Shown here: piece after piece, positions 27,927-37,171 of the stretch
How the letters are laid out: each line of letters starts with the position of its first letter
Numbering within the stretch: position 1 is the stretch's first letter
Assembly (NCBI RefSeq): GCF_030813635.1
Contig: NZ_JAUSUM010000002.1
Span: 310,001-374,000, forward strand
DNA from: Salibacterium salarium
GTDB lineage: Bacteria > Bacillota > Bacilli > Bacillales > Marinococcaceae
Reading direction: 5' to 3'
Length of the DNA stretch: 64,000 nucleotides
The notes under the pieces: model-generated
Databases searched by the model: none
Seen by the model: the letters and a program-made list of their open reading frames with translations, nothing else
Told to the model about the DNA's origin: nothing
Translations under genes and position numbers: made by a program

Positions 27927-27935
27927 TGATAAAAT
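27927..27935 (+). promoter_or_regulatory. Candidate extended -10 promoter before smc
   Basis: TGATAAAAT at 27927-27935 is an extended -10 element about 65 nt upstream of the smc start, without a clear -35. A promoter is needed because the opposed yfkK-like gene and its terminator separate smc from rnc. Confidence 0.5.
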
Positions 27936-27999
27936 AGGAGAGCCATTCTTCTGAATGAAGAAGGTCAAAATGAGTATGATTGAAGAGGAGGACATCAAC

Positions 28000-30900
28000 A
28001 TGTTCCTCAAAAAATTAGAAATAAAAGGATTTAAATCTTTCGCAGAAGAAATGAATATAGAATTTGTACCCGGAGTGAATGCAGTGGTAGGTCCAAACGG
28101 AAGTGGTAAAAGTAACGTTTCGGACGGCATTCGGTGGGTGTTGGGAGAACAATCCGCTCGTTCGCTGCGGGGGTCGAAAATGGAAGATATTATTTTTGCA
28201 GGCAGCGACAGCCGAAGAGCTCTAAACGTTGCAGAAGTAACACTAGTACTTGATAATCAAGATCAGTTTATGGATTTGGACTATAATGAGGTAAGTGTCA
28301 CACGCAAGTTATTTCGCACAGGCGAAAGTGAATACTTAATAAATCGCCAACCGTGTAGAAGAAAAGATATTGTAGATTTGTTTATGGATTCTGGAATGGG
28401 TAAAGAAGGTTTTTCTATTATTGGTCAAGGCCGGGTGGAAGAAGTTCTCTCCAGTAAACCGGAAGAACGCCGCGCCATTTTTGAAGAGGCGGCCGGTGTT
28501 TTAAAATATAAACAAAGAAAAAGTCAAGCGGAGAAAAAGCTTACTGAAACACAAGATAATTTGAACCGTGTTGAGGATATTTTGAATGAGCTGGAAGGTC
28601 AAGTTGAACCATTGAAGGAGCAAGCTTCAATGGCGAAAGACTATCTTGCAAAAAAAGAAGAATTAGAAGAAAAAGATATAGCTTTAACTGTTTCTGAAAT
28701 TGAAACCAAACATGAGCAGTGGAAGGATTTACAGGAAACGGTGAAGCATTTTGATGAAAGTAAGCAAAAAATAGAACAAAAATTACAGCTTGAGGAAAAT
28801 AACTTGGCTTCCGTTCAGAGCAAAGCAGCTGAAATCGATGATTCGATTAGTGCTTTACAGGACAAGCTTGTCTCAACAAGTGAACGCCTTGAAAAGGAAG
28901 AAGGGCGGCGTCGTTTATTAGAAGAACGCGGTAAAAATGCAGGAGAGAAGAAAGAAGAATGGGAAAATCGTCTAAATGAAATAACCGAAAAGATGGAACA
29001 GTCTAAACAAGAATGGGACATTCAAAAAGAAAGGCTCCAACAAAAGAAACAGCGTGTAGACGAGCTTGAAGCGAAATTAAGCGAAATTAGAAACAATTGG
29101 AACGCATATAAAGAAAGCCGGATGGAAGAAATAGAATCATTAAAAAGTGAATATATTGAACGGCTGAATGAGCAGGCAGCGATTCGCAATGAAGAAAAAT
29201 ATTTATCAGAACAAAAAGCACAATTAACACAAAAGCACGGCTCCCTTAATGATGACAACGACACGTATGTGAAAGAACGAGAGGAAGCAAAAAATAAGCT
29301 AAGCGAGTGGCAGACGCTGAAAAATCAAGCACAAGAAGACTATGATGGTGAAAAAGCGGCTTTTAAAGAGTTACAGCAGCGTTTGAACATACATAATAGC
29401 GAGGTCGAACAAAAGGAGAAAAAGCTGTATGATGCCTACCGTTATGTCGATCAGACTCGTTCGCGCCTGCATGTGTTAGAAGAAATGGAAGCTGATTACT
29501 CTGGATTTTTTCAAGGAGTAAAAGAAGTGTTGAAAGCAAGAGAAAGTTCTCTAGATGGTGTGGTTGGAGCTGTCGCTGAATTAATAGAAGTACCAAAAGA
29601 CTATACGACAGCCGTAGAAACAGCGCTTGGTGGAGCGTTACAGCATGTGGTAACAGAGACGGAAAAGGATGCTCGACAGGCAATTCAATATTTAAAAAAT
29701 CGTCAAAAAGGGAGAGCAACGTTTTTACCGGCCGATGTGATTCGAACGAGACATTTGTCAAAAGAAATCAAACACAAGATGGAAACGATGCAAGGTTTTA
29801 TCACTGTTGGGGCAGACGCGCTGACTGTTGATAAAAATTATAAACACATCATTGACCACCTTCTCGGACAAGTTGTATTTGCCGATTCTTTAGAAGCCGC
29901 GAATATGATGGCAAAAGCCAGTAACTACAAGGTTCGAATTGTCACACTAGATGGTAACGTCGTTAATCCAGGCGGTTCTATGACAGGTGGTGCGGCTAAG
30001 CAGCAAAAAAGTCAGCTTCTTGGAAGGCAGCACGAATTAGAAGAACTGAGAAAAAAATATGATGACATGCAGGAAAAAACGGAAACATTGGAGCAACAAG
30101 TACAATCGCTGAAACAGCAGCGTGAAAAAATGAAGAATCAATTGGAAGAATGTCGGGAACGGGGAGAAAAAGCAAGAGATGAATTGGAACGTGCTAATGA
30201 AGGTATGACCAAAGCAGAAGCAGAATTAAATCGTGCCAACTCCCGTCTTTCATTGTTTGATAAAGAATCAGCTTCATTAGAAGAGGAACAAGAAAAACTT
30301 CATAACCGGGAGAAAGTTTTATTAGAGAACAAAGATAGTGTTGCTCAAAAATTAGAATCATTGGAAAATCAAATTTCTTCCTTAGAGAAAGTGGAGAAAG
30401 AACGAGGAGAGAAATTGGAAACTCTTCAAGCAGAAGAAACTGAATTAAAAGTTGAATTAGCGACCGCTAAAGAGGCGGCATCTAATGAACAAGAACAAGC
30501 TGAACGTTTAAAACGGCAGTATGAAGATGAGTCTTCACAAAAGGAGAAATTAACAAAAGACATTGCGCTTTTGGATGAACAACTGTCTTCGATGAACGGC
30601 GGCAGTGGAGATGTAAATACGGATATTGAAGAAATTCGAGCAGAAAAGCAGCGACTCACAGATGAAATGACACAACTGCGAAGAGATCGCGTAGAGGGAA
30701 GTGATGAGGCGGAACGGTTGAAAGGAATGATCCAACAACTCACTCATGAACGCAATGAAAAACAGCAAGCATATCATGATAACCAAATTGAAATGAACCG
30801 CCTTGATGTGGAGCTTGATACGAGACTGCAACGATTGCAGGAAACGTATGAAATAAGTTTCGACCGAGCGAAGGCTAATTATCAGTTAGTCGAAGAACCG

Positions 30901-31572
30901 GAGGAAGCCCGCAAAAAAATAAAACTTATAAAAATGGGGATTGATGAACTGGGAAATGTTAATCTTGGTGCCATTGAAGAATATGAGCGAGTGTATGAAC
31001 GAGTTTCCTTTTTGTCTGATCAAAGAAATGATCTATTGCAAGCACAATCATCGCTGTATGAAGTCATACAAGAAATGGATGATGAAATGATTAAACGTTT
31101 TTCTGAAACGTTCGATGCTATACGTGCTCACTTCCAAGAAACGTTTACTGAATTGTTTGGAGGTGGACAAGCAGATCTACATTTAACGAATCCTGGTGAA
31201 CTTCTTCATACTGGTGTTGATATCGTCGCTCGTCCGCCTGGGAAAAAGAGACAACACTTGTCGTTACTGTCCGGAGGAGAAAAAGCTCTGACAGCCATTG
31301 CGCTGCTATTTTCTATTGTTAAAGAAAAACCGGTGCCGTTTTGTGTCCTTGATGAAGTTGAAGCTGCGTTGGATGAAGCCAATGTCAGCCGCTTTGCCAA
31401 ATATTTGCAAACGTTTAGCCAAACAACACAATTTATTGTTATTAGCCATCGTAAACCAACGATGGAAGAGGCAGATGTTTTATATGGAATTACGATGGAA
31501 GAATCAGGTGTCTCTCGGATGGTGTCTGTGAAATTAGACGAAACTGAGGAATTAATGGATGCAGTACAATAA
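28000..31572 (+). CDS. smc: Chromosome partition protein Smc
   Basis: A 1190-residue SMC ATPase of the Smc-ScpAB condensin. Walker A GPNGSGKSN is at residues 31-39; a long coiled coil leads to the hinge (about 505-680, with VVNPGGSMTGGA) and back; the C-terminal head has the LSGGEKALTA signature and the Walker B FCVLDEVEAALDE. The open frame begins at 27955, but GAGGAGG and homology place the start at ATG 28000 (MFLKKLEIKGFKSFAEE). It is followed by ftsY after 54 nt. Confidence 0.97.
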   Translation: MFLKKLEIKGFKSFAEEMNIEFVPGVNAVVGPNGSGKSNVSDGIRWVLGEQSARSLRGSKMEDIIFAGSDSRRALNVAEVTLVLDNQDQFMDLDYNEVSVTRKLFRTGESEYLINRQPCRRKDIVDLFMDSGMGKEGFSIIGQGRVEEVLSSKPEERRAIFEEAAGVLKYKQRKSQAEKKLTETQDNLNRVEDILNELEGQVEPLKEQASMAKDYLAKKEELEEKDIALTVSEIETKHEQWKDLQETVKHFDESKQKIEQKLQLEENNLASVQSKAAEIDDSISALQDKLVSTSERLEKEEGRRRLLEERGKNAGEKKEEWENRLNEITEKMEQSKQEWDIQKERLQQKKQRVDELEAKLSEIRNNWNAYKESRMEEIESLKSEYIERLNEQAAIRNEEKYLSEQKAQLTQKHGSLNDDNDTYVKEREEAKNKLSEWQTLKNQAQEDYDGEKAAFKELQQRLNIHNSEVEQKEKKLYDAYRYVDQTRSRLHVLEEMEADYSGFFQGVKEVLKARESSLDGVVGAVAELIEVPKDYTTAVETALGGALQHVVTETEKDARQAIQYLKNRQKGRATFLPADVIRTRHLSKEIKHKMETMQGFITVGADALTVDKNYKHIIDHLLGQVVFADSLEAANMMAKASNYKVRIVTLDGNVVNPGGSMTGGAAKQQKSQLLGRQHELEELRKKYDDMQEKTETLEQQVQSLKQQREKMKNQLEECRERGEKARDELERANEGMTKAEAELNRANSRLSLFDKESASLEEEQEKLHNREKVLLENKDSVAQKLESLENQISSLEKVEKERGEKLETLQAEETELKVELATAKEAASNEQEQAERLKRQYEDESSQKEKLTKDIALLDEQLSSMNGGSGDVNTDIEEIRAEKQRLTDEMTQLRRDRVEGSDEAERLKGMIQQLTHERNEKQQAYHDNQIEMNRLDVELDTRLQRLQETYEISFDRAKANYQLVEEPEEARKKIKLIKMGIDELGNVNLGAIEEYERVYERVSFLSDQRNDLLQAQSSLYEVIQEMDDEMIKRFSETFDAIRAHFQETFTELFGGGQADLHLTNPGELLHTGVDIVARPPGKKRQHLSLLSGGEKALTAIALLFSIVKEKPVPFCVLDEVEAALDEANVSRFAKYLQTFSQTTQFIVISHRKPTMEEADVLYGITMEESGVSRMVSVKLDETEELMDAVQ

Positions 31573-31626
31573 AAGATAGGGAGGTTAAGAGCTGCAAGGT
31601 CGTCAAAAAATGCAGCGCACACAATT

Positions 31627-32625
31627 ATGGGATTTTTTGATAAGTTAAAAAAGAAAGTAACAACTCAAACAGACTCAGTAACGGAAAAATTCAAGGAAGG
31701 ATTGACGAAAACAAGAAATTCATTTGTTGGACAGATGAACGAACTGTTTGCTCAATACCGTAATGTAGATGAAGAATTTTTTGAAGAGCTGGAAGATATT
31801 TTAATAAGCGCAGACACTGGGGTCTCGACAGTAATGGAATTAATAGATGAGTTAAAACATGAAGCTAAATTGCGTAATATAAAACAATCTAAGGAGCTTG
31901 CTCCTGTTATCAGTGAAAAATTAGCAGAAAAGCTTGATAAAACGGGAGAAGATACGAGTTTAAATATTCAGCAAAATGATATGACGGTGATTCTTTTTGT
32001 TGGTGTGAATGGTGTCGGAAAGACAACTACTATTGGAAAGATGGCACATTCATTTAAACAAGAAGGAAAAAAGGTTGTCATGGCAGCTGGTGATACTTTT
32101 CGAGCTGGAGCAATTGAACAGTTAGATGTATGGGGAGAAAGAGTAGGCGTGGATGTGGTTAAGCAGCAAGCCGGATCTGATCCGGCAGCAGTCATGTATG
32201 ATGCTATTCATTCTGCTCGTTCTAAAAAAGCGGATGTATTATTGTGCGATACGGCGGGCAGGCTTCAAAATAAAGTAAATCTTATGAAAGAATTAGAAAA
32301 GGTTAAACGTGTTATATCTCGTGAAATTCCCAATGCCCCTCATGAAGTATTGTTAGTGCTTGATGCTACAACAGGACAAAACGCTATGAATCAGGCAAAA
32401 ACGTTTCAAGAAGCAACGGATGTATCAGGAATTGCATTGACCAAGTTGGATGGCACCGCAAAAGGAGGAATTGTTCTTGCTGTCCGCAATGAACTAGATA
32501 TTCCAGTGAAGCTTGTCGGTCTTGGAGAAGGCGTGGATGATATGCAGCCTTTTGATGCGGAACATTTTGTTTACGGGTTATTTAAAGAATTGGTTGAAGA
32601 AAATTCGGAGAATGAAAATAGGTAA
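31627..32625 (+). CDS. ftsY: Signal recognition particle receptor FtsY
   Basis: A 332-residue SRP GTPase with an N domain (about 25-105) and G domain; P-loop GVNGVGKTTTIGK near 123-135, DTAGRLQN and TKLDGTAKGG motifs. It lacks the long acidic A domain of E. coli FtsY, as usual in Bacilli. The N-terminus GFFDKLKKKVTTQTDSVTEK aligns with B. subtilis. Start choice is odd: the nearest strong site, GGGAGG at 31579-31584, is 42 nt upstream of ATG 31627, with a 12-codon out-of-frame ORF (31610-31648) between and across the start. Confidence 0.95.
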   Translation: MGFFDKLKKKVTTQTDSVTEKFKEGLTKTRNSFVGQMNELFAQYRNVDEEFFEELEDILISADTGVSTVMELIDELKHEAKLRNIKQSKELAPVISEKLAEKLDKTGEDTSLNIQQNDMTVILFVGVNGVGKTTTIGKMAHSFKQEGKKVVMAAGDTFRAGAIEQLDVWGERVGVDVVKQQAGSDPAAVMYDAIHSARSKKADVLLCDTAGRLQNKVNLMKELEKVKRVISREIPNAPHEVLLVLDATTGQNAMNQAKTFQEATDVSGIALTKLDGTAKGGIVLAVRNELDIPVKLVGLGEGVDDMQPFDAEHFVYGLFKELVEENSENENR

Positions 32626-32647
32626 AGAACTGTGTTAAGAAATTTTC

Positions 32648-32676
32648 TTGACAGGGGTAACGACATCTAGTATTCT
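32648..32676 (+). promoter_or_regulatory. Sigma-A promoter before ylxM-ffh
   Basis: TTGACA (32648-32653), a 17-nt spacer and TATTCT (32671-32676) in the gap after ftsY. Perfect -35 and ideal spacing. Confidence 0.8.
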
Positions 32677-32722
32677 TATTAGTTGTAAAGGAATTTGACT
32701 TAACATAAGAGGGTGGACGATC

Positions 32723-33070
32723 ATGCTGGAAAAAACAGTTCGCATGAACGCATTGTTTGACTTTTATCAGCCCTTGTTAACGTTAAAACAACAAAAATAC
32801 ATGGAACTTTATTTTCTTGACGATTATTCGCTTGGTGAAATTTCGGAGGAGTTTGATGTAAGCCGTCAAGCCGTTTACGATAATATTAAACGGACAGGGG
32901 TTATGTTAGAAGAGTATGAAGATAAGCTCGAACTCTATCGAAAGTATCAATTGCGAATGGCATACTACCGCCAGTTAAGAAATAATGAAGAAGAACATGA
33001 TTCTCCTTCCCCTGGTCTTATAAAAACGATTCAAGCTCTTGAAAAATTAGAGGAGGAGGGGACGACGTAA
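32723..33070 (+). CDS. ylxM: YlxM / UPF0122 helix-turn-helix SRP-associated protein
   Basis: A 115-residue YlxM protein with a sigma-70 region 4-like helix-turn-helix ([22 protein letters not shown], split here as residues about 35-56). YlxM homologues are always next to ffh; the streptococcal protein binds SRP components and modulates GTP hydrolysis. ATG 32723 follows GAGGGTGGA. Its stop overlaps the ffh start (TAATG). Confidence 0.92.
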   Translation: MLEKTVRMNALFDFYQPLLTLKQQKYMELYFLDDYSLGEISEEFDVSRQAVYDNIKRTGVMLEEYEDKLELYRKYQLRMAYYRQLRNNEEEHDSPSPGLIKTIQALEKLEEEGTT

Positions 33071-34416
33071 TGGCTTTTGAAGGTTTGGCGGAAAGACTTC
33101 AGGCAACCTTCGATAAAATGAAAGGTCGCGGAAAAGTCTCAGAAGCCGATGTCAAAGAAATGATGCGCGAAGTGCGCCTGGCACTTTTAGAGGCGGATGT
33201 TAACTTTAAAGTAGTGAAAAAATTCGTCAACGATGTGAAAGAACGGGCCGTCGGTCAAGAAGTCATGAAAAGTTTGACGCCGGGACAGCAAGTCATTAAA
33301 GTTGTTAACGAAGAATTAACGGCGTTAATGGGCGGAGAACAAACTAAAATCGCTACTGCTCAAAAAAGCCCAACCGTCGTTATGATGGCTGGTTTGCAAG
33401 GTGCGGGTAAAACAACTACGGTTGCAAAAATTGCTAATCACCTTCGCAAACACAACAATCGCAAACCACTTTTGGCAGCGGCTGATATTTATCGGCCGGC
33501 AGCGATTGACCAACTAGAGACGTTGGGAAAACAATTAAATATGCCTGTTTACTCCCTAGGCGATCAAGCATCTCCTGTTGATATTGCCAAAGGTGCGGTA
33601 GAACAGGCGAAAGAAGAGCATTGTGATTATGTTCTGATTGATACCGCTGGACGTCTGCACATTGATGAGAACTTAATGGGAGAACTTCAAGAGGTTAAAC
33701 AAGCAGTGCAACCTGATGAAATTCTATTAGTTGTAGATGCTATGACCGGTCAAGATGCTGTCAATGTTGCTGAGAGCTTTAATGAGCAGCTTGGTATCAC
33801 TGGTGCCGTCTTAACGAAGCTTGATGGAGATACACGCGGTGGTGCTGCTTTATCTGTCCGACAAGTTACAGGGGTGCCGATAAAATTCGCCGGTGTTGGC
33901 GAAAAAATTGATGAACTTGATGAATTTCACCCTGAACGTATGGCCTCGCGCATTTTAGGGATGGGCGATGTGCTTTCTCTCATCGAAAAAGCACAGACGA
34001 ATGTGGATGATGAACGCGCAAAAGAGTTAGAGAAGAAAATGCGTTCTGCCGAAATGACTTTTGATGATTTTCTTGAGCAGCTTGAGCAAGTTCGCAATAT
34101 GGGACCATTGGATGATTTATTGCAAATGATGCCTGGTGCGAATAAAAAAGCGATGAAAAATATCCAAGTGGATGAAAGTCAAATAGGGCGTGTTGAAGCA
34201 ATCGTTCGATCGATGACAAAACATGAAAAAGATAACCCGTCTGTAATGAACGCAAGTCGAAAACGACGAATTGCAAAGGGTAGTGGAACAACTATTCAGG
34301 ATGTCAATCGTCTGTTGAAACAATTCGAAGACATGAAGAAAATGATGAAACAAATGACGTCGGGTCAAAAGGGAAAGAAAAAAGGCAAAGGTGGCTTTCA
34401 ACTCCCTTTCATGTAG
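33070..34416 (+). CDS. ffh: Signal recognition particle protein Ffh
   Basis: A 448-residue SRP54: N domain, G domain with GLQGAGKTTTVAK (about 107-119), DTAGRLH and TKLDGDTRGG, then the methionine-rich M domain (about 300-448) that binds 4.5S/scRNA and signal peptides, ending KKGKGGFQLPFM. It partners FtsY encoded just upstream. Coupled to ylxM by a one-base overlap. Confidence 0.97.
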   Translation: MAFEGLAERLQATFDKMKGRGKVSEADVKEMMREVRLALLEADVNFKVVKKFVNDVKERAVGQEVMKSLTPGQQVIKVVNEELTALMGGEQTKIATAQKSPTVVMMAGLQGAGKTTTVAKIANHLRKHNNRKPLLAAADIYRPAAIDQLETLGKQLNMPVYSLGDQASPVDIAKGAVEQAKEEHCDYVLIDTAGRLHIDENLMGELQEVKQAVQPDEILLVVDAMTGQDAVNVAESFNEQLGITGAVLTKLDGDTRGGAALSVRQVTGVPIKFAGVGEKIDELDEFHPERMASRILGMGDVLSLIEKAQTNVDDERAKELEKKMRSAEMTFDDFLEQLEQVRNMGPLDDLLQMMPGANKKAMKNIQVDESQIGRVEAIVRSMTKHEKDNPSVMNASRKRRIAKGSGTTIQDVNRLLKQFEDMKKMMKQMTSGQKGKKKGKGGFQLPFM

Positions 34417-34432
34417 TGAAAAGGAAAAAGCC

Positions 34433-34461
34433 TTTACAGGGAAAGATAATCCTATTATAAT
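34433..34461 (+). promoter_or_regulatory. Sigma-A promoter of rpsP
   Basis: TTTACA (34433-34438), a 17-nt spacer and TATAAT (34456-34461), 37 nt before the rpsP start. A near-consensus promoter. Confidence 0.85.
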
Positions 34462-34498
34462 AAGCTATTGTGTGAAAAAAATTTGGAGGTGTCTATAA

Positions 34499-34774
34499 AT
34501 GGCAGTAAAAATTAGACTTAAACGTATGGGAGCAAAAAAACGTCCATTTTATCGTCTCGTTGTAGCCGATTCCCGCGCACCGCGTGATGGCCGTTTTATC
34601 GAAGAAATTGGAACGTATAATCCGTTGAAAGATCCAGCGGAATTGAACATTAACGGGGAAAAAGCGGTTCAATGGATGCTTGAAGGGGCAAAACCTTCTG
34701 ACACTGTTCGTAACCTTTTCTCTAAAGAAGGTCTAATGGAACAGCTTCATAATGCTAAAAACGAACAAAAATAA
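34499..34774 (+). CDS. rpsP: 30S ribosomal protein S16
   Basis: A 91-residue S16 with the N-terminus [20 protein letters not shown] and [17 protein letters not shown] 34499 follows TTGGAGGTG. It is followed by khpA after 46 nt. Confidence 0.97.
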   Translation: MAVKIRLKRMGAKKRPFYRLVVADSRAPRDGRFIEEIGTYNPLKDPAELNINGEKAVQWMLEGAKPSDTVRNLFSKEGLMEQLHNAKNEQK

Positions 34775-34820
34775 ATCACTATAAAGTTATTTATTTATCC
34801 GTAAGAAAGGCGGGGATAGT

Positions 34821-35051
34821 GTGAAGCAGTTAGTGGAAACGATGGCCCGCTCTCTTGTAGATTATCCTGAACATGTAGACGTTACAGAACGTCAACAGGA
34901 CAACACCCTCGTCTTAACATTAACGGTTCATGAGAGCGATATGGGAAAGGTGATTGGCAAACAGGGGCGAATTGCAAATTCATTGCGTTCTGTCTTATAT
35001 GCTGCTGCCGCCCATCATCAGCAACGTGTTCGTTTAGATATTGCAGAGTAA
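34821..35051 (+). CDS. khpA: KH-domain RNA-binding protein KhpA
   Basis: A 76-residue single KH domain with the GKVIGKQGRIANSLRSVL loop (GxxG near 46-49). KhpA (B. subtilis YlqC) forms a dimer or pairs with KhpB/Jag to bind RNA and influence cell size and elongation in streptococci. GTG 34821 follows AAAGGCGGGGA. A terminator follows, splitting it from ylqD. Confidence 0.93.
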   Translation: MKQLVETMARSLVDYPEHVDVTERQQDNTLVLTLTVHESDMGKVIGKQGRIANSLRSVLYAAAAHHQQRVRLDIAE

Positions 35052-35061
35052 TAGAAAGCAG

Positions 35062-35090
35062 GGGCGAGGATTAAATTCCTTGCCCTTTTT
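35062..35090 (+). terminator. Terminator after khpA
   Basis: GGGCGAGGA (35062-35070) pairs with TCCTTGCCC (35077-35085), one G-U pair, 6-nt loop, then five T residues. It ends the rpsP-khpA unit. Confidence 0.85.
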
Positions 35091-35196
35091 GATAAAATAG
35101 AATTGCCGTCTACAATCCCCTATGTTCTGTTGGGAATGTCGGCACTAGCACCTCCTGTACGTCGTCTTAGACAAATCAATGTTGAAATGCTCTAAA

Positions 35197-35223
35197 TTGT
35201 CCGGAATGAGTGTTGGAGGACAA
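35197..35223 (+). repeat. Inverted repeat 1 in the khpA-ylqD gap
   Basis: TTGTCC (35197-35202) and GGACAA (35218-35223), perfect 6-bp arms, 15-nt loop. First of three inverted repeats in a 335-nt stretch (35091-35425) in which I find no gene. Confidence 0.5.
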
Positions 35224-35241
35224 ATAAAAAGTAGATGAAGA

Positions 35242-35280
35242 ACGTTTTGTCTCTAATACGACCAATCCAGGACAAAACGT
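35242..35280 (+). repeat. Inverted repeat 2 in the khpA-ylqD gap
   Basis: ACGTTTTGTC (35242-35251) and GACAAAACGT (35271-35280), a perfect 10-bp inverted repeat around 19 nt. No T run follows, so it is not an ordinary terminator. It ends 9 nt before a promoter-like -35. Confidence 0.7.
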
Positions 35281-35288
35281 AACGAAAA

Positions 35289-35318
35289 TTGGTACGAAAA
35301 GTCCAGAACCGTTATAAT
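35289..35318 (+). promoter_or_regulatory. Candidate promoter of ylqD-rimM-trmD
   Basis: TTGGTA (35289-35294), an 18-nt spacer and a perfect TATAAT (35313-35318). The RNA would start near 35325, with a leader of about 100 nt. Confidence 0.65.
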
Positions 35319-35319
35319 G

Positions 35320-35347
35320 CGAGACATTTCAGGGAAGGACTGTCTCG
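35320..35347 (+). repeat. Inverted repeat 3, at the start of the ylqD leader
   Basis: CGAGACA (35320-35326) and TGTCTCG (35341-35347), perfect 7-bp arms with a 14-nt centre, lying immediately after the TATAAT. It could be an operator or a 5-prime hairpin. Confidence 0.6.
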
Positions 35348-35425
35348 AAAAGGGAAGCATAACTGTATAGTTCTTACTGTAAAAACAAAGTGTCATACGT
35401 TCAGAATGAGTGAACGAGGTGGATC

Positions 35426-35845
35426 ATGCAAATTATAAAAAAAGTAACTGTGAAGCATGTTTTGACAGAGCGTATGAGAGAAAAAATGATGATGGATTTG
35501 AAAAAGGACCAGCAACGGTTGGAAAAAGAAATAGAACAACTTCGTTTTCAACTTCAAAAACAGTTAAAAACAGTTGATACCGTTCGCAGGACCGGAGAAA
35601 TCAAAGACCGATTTTATAAAGAAATAGATAAACGAAAAGAGAAAATCAACAGCGCTGATTTTCAACGTTCCCAAATTGAACAATTACCATTGTATACAGA
35701 AATGTCTTCAGGTCATGTGGATGCGATGGAAGAGGTTGAAGAAGGGGACGAATGGCCGTTACCAGAACAAGAAATCGTTGTGAGGGACGGAAAAATCATA
35801 AAGATACGGCAGAACAGGACGGATGATGATGATGGAATGGTTTAA
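35426..35845 (+). CDS. ylqD: YlqD family protein
   Basis: A 139-residue YlqD protein of unknown function. It begins MQIIKKVTVKHVLTERMREK and has a predicted coiled coil over about residues 20-75 (KDQQRLEKEIEQLRFQLQKQ), then a conserved YKEIDKRKEKI and an acidic segment ending DDDDGMV. ATG 35426 follows ACGAGGTGGA. It overlaps rimM by up to 23 nt, so translation is coupled. Confidence 0.88.
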   Translation: MQIIKKVTVKHVLTERMREKMMMDLKKDQQRLEKEIEQLRFQLQKQLKTVDTVRRTGEIKDRFYKEIDKRKEKINSADFQRSQIEQLPLYTEMSSGHVDAMEEVEEGDEWPLPEQEIVVRDGKIIKIRQNRTDDDDGMV

Positions 35846-36353
35846 CGTTGGAAAAATTGTAAACACCCATGGCGTTCGAGGGGAAGTCAGAGTGATTCCA
35901 ACAACAGATTTTGAAGAAGAACGTTTCGCACCGGGAGAAGACATTTATCTTTACAGAGTGAACACCGATTCAGAAAGGCATCAAGTAACGATAGATAATG
36001 TCCGTTATCATAAGCAATTTACACTTTTAACATTTAAAGAAATATCTTCTCTCGATGAAGCGGAAAAATGGAAAAATTCGCTCCTTCAAATTCCAGAAAC
36101 GAAATTACAAGAATTAGAAGAAGGAGAATATTACTACCATGAAATTATAGGCTGCATCGTTTATTCTGAAGAAGGGGATAAACTGGGAGAGATTCGTGAG
36201 GTGATGTCTCCTGGAGCGAATGATGTATGGGTTGTTCAACCGTTTGAAGGAAAAAATGATATTTTAGTTCCCTATATTGATGATATTGTAAAAAAAGTGG
36301 ATATTGGTAATAAAACAGTGACTATACATTTGATGGAAGGGTTATTGCCATGA
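35823..36353 (+). CDS. rimM: Ribosome maturation factor RimM
   Basis: A 30S assembly factor that binds S19: N-terminal beta barrel with [18 protein letters not shown] and C-terminal PRC-barrel domain (about 100-172). Four ATG codons stand in tandem from 35823; the ribosome binding site AGGACGG ends at 35822, so initiation more likely uses ATG 35829 or 35832 (giving MEWFNVGKI). The gene starts within the end of ylqD and its stop overlaps trmD. Confidence 0.94.
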   Translation: MMMMEWFNVGKIVNTHGVRGEVRVIPTTDFEEERFAPGEDIYLYRVNTDSERHQVTIDNVRYHKQFTLLTFKEISSLDEAEKWKNSLLQIPETKLQELEEGEYYYHEIIGCIVYSEEGDKLGEIREVMSPGANDVWVVQPFEGKNDILVPYIDDIVKKVDIGNKTVTIHLMEGLLP

Positions 36354-37078
36354 TGAGAATGGATTTTTTAACCCTTTTTCCGGACATGTTTCCTGGCGTT
36401 CTCCGTTCCTCGATGTTAAAGCAGGCTGAGGAAAAGGAAGCTGTATCCTATCATGTCCACAACATTCGTGACTTTTCTGAAAATAAGCATAAAAAAACAG
36501 ATGATTATCCCTACGGTGGAGGCGCCGGTATGGTTCTAACTCCACAACCGGTTTTTGACGCAGCATCATTCGCCAAAGCACAAAACGAAACGAATGATGC
36601 GCGTATTATTTTGTTATGTCCCCAAGGAAAGCCCTTTAACCAAAATGCAGCAGAAGAATTAGCGCAAGAGCAGCATCTTGTATTTGTTTGCGGACATTAT
36701 GAAGGTTACGATGAGAGAATCCGTGAGCATTTGATAACAGATGAATTTTCTATCGGTGATTTTGTATTAACCGGTGGCGAACTTGGATCGATGGTTATTG
36801 CGGATAGTGTGACAAGGCTACTTCCGGGAGTGCTAGGAAATAGAGAATCAGCGAAGGAAGATTCTTTTTCCAATGGACTGCTTGAACATCCCCACTATAC
36901 GAGACCAGCAGATTTCAGGGGATGGAAAGTACCAGAAGTGTTATTATCAGGTCATCATGAAAACATTGCGGCATGGCGCCGGGAGCAATCTCTTCAACGG
37001 ACGAAACAAAGGCGTCCGGATTTACTAGATAAAGATTTGACTTTAAAAGAACGAAAAGAAAATGACAAAAATCGTTGA
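36350..37078 (+). CDS. trmD: tRNA (guanine-37 N1)-methyltransferase
   Basis: A 242-residue trefoil-knot SPOUT methylase that makes m1G37 and prevents frameshifting. Visible are [25 protein letters not shown], the knot segment [13 protein letters not shown] and [18 protein letters not shown] 36350 overlaps the rimM stop; ATG 36353 is also possible. The rplS promoter lies over its last codons. Confidence 0.96.
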   Translation: MMRMDFLTLFPDMFPGVLRSSMLKQAEEKEAVSYHVHNIRDFSENKHKKTDDYPYGGGAGMVLTPQPVFDAASFAKAQNETNDARIILLCPQGKPFNQNAAEELAQEQHLVFVCGHYEGYDERIREHLITDEFSIGDFVLTGGELGSMVIADSVTRLLPGVLGNRESAKEDSFSNGLLEHPHYTRPADFRGWKVPEVLLSGHHENIAAWRREQSLQRTKQRRPDLLDKDLTLKERKENDKNR

Positions 37079-37103
37079 ACACAATCAAGTGGTATGCTAA
37101 GAT
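37075..37103 (+). promoter_or_regulatory. Sigma-A promoter of rplS
   Basis: TTGAAC (37075-37080), a 17-nt spacer and TAAGAT (37098-37103) with an upstream TG. It overlaps the trmD stop, giving rplS its own transcript. Confidence 0.75.
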
Positions 37104-37108
37104 TTACG

Positions 37109-37171
37109 TTGTGGTGAAAGCCGCTTACTACGATGTTCCGCTGCAGGGTATACTGTCAAGAGCATTTGGAG
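37109..37171 (+). ncRNA. Probable L19 leader (autoregulatory mRNA structure)
   Basis: The 80-nt untranslated stretch between the rplS promoter and its ribosome binding site contains GATGTTCCGCTGCAGGG and CTGTCAAGAGC, which resemble the L19 ribosomal-protein leader found before rplS in Bacillota. L19 would bind it to limit its own synthesis. The call is from memory of the motif and from position; no fold was computed. Confidence 0.5.

Noticed and set aside
27955-27999. Longer N-terminus of Smc from ATG 27955
   Set aside because: The extra 15 residues are not homologous and cover the GAGGAGG site used by ATG 28000.
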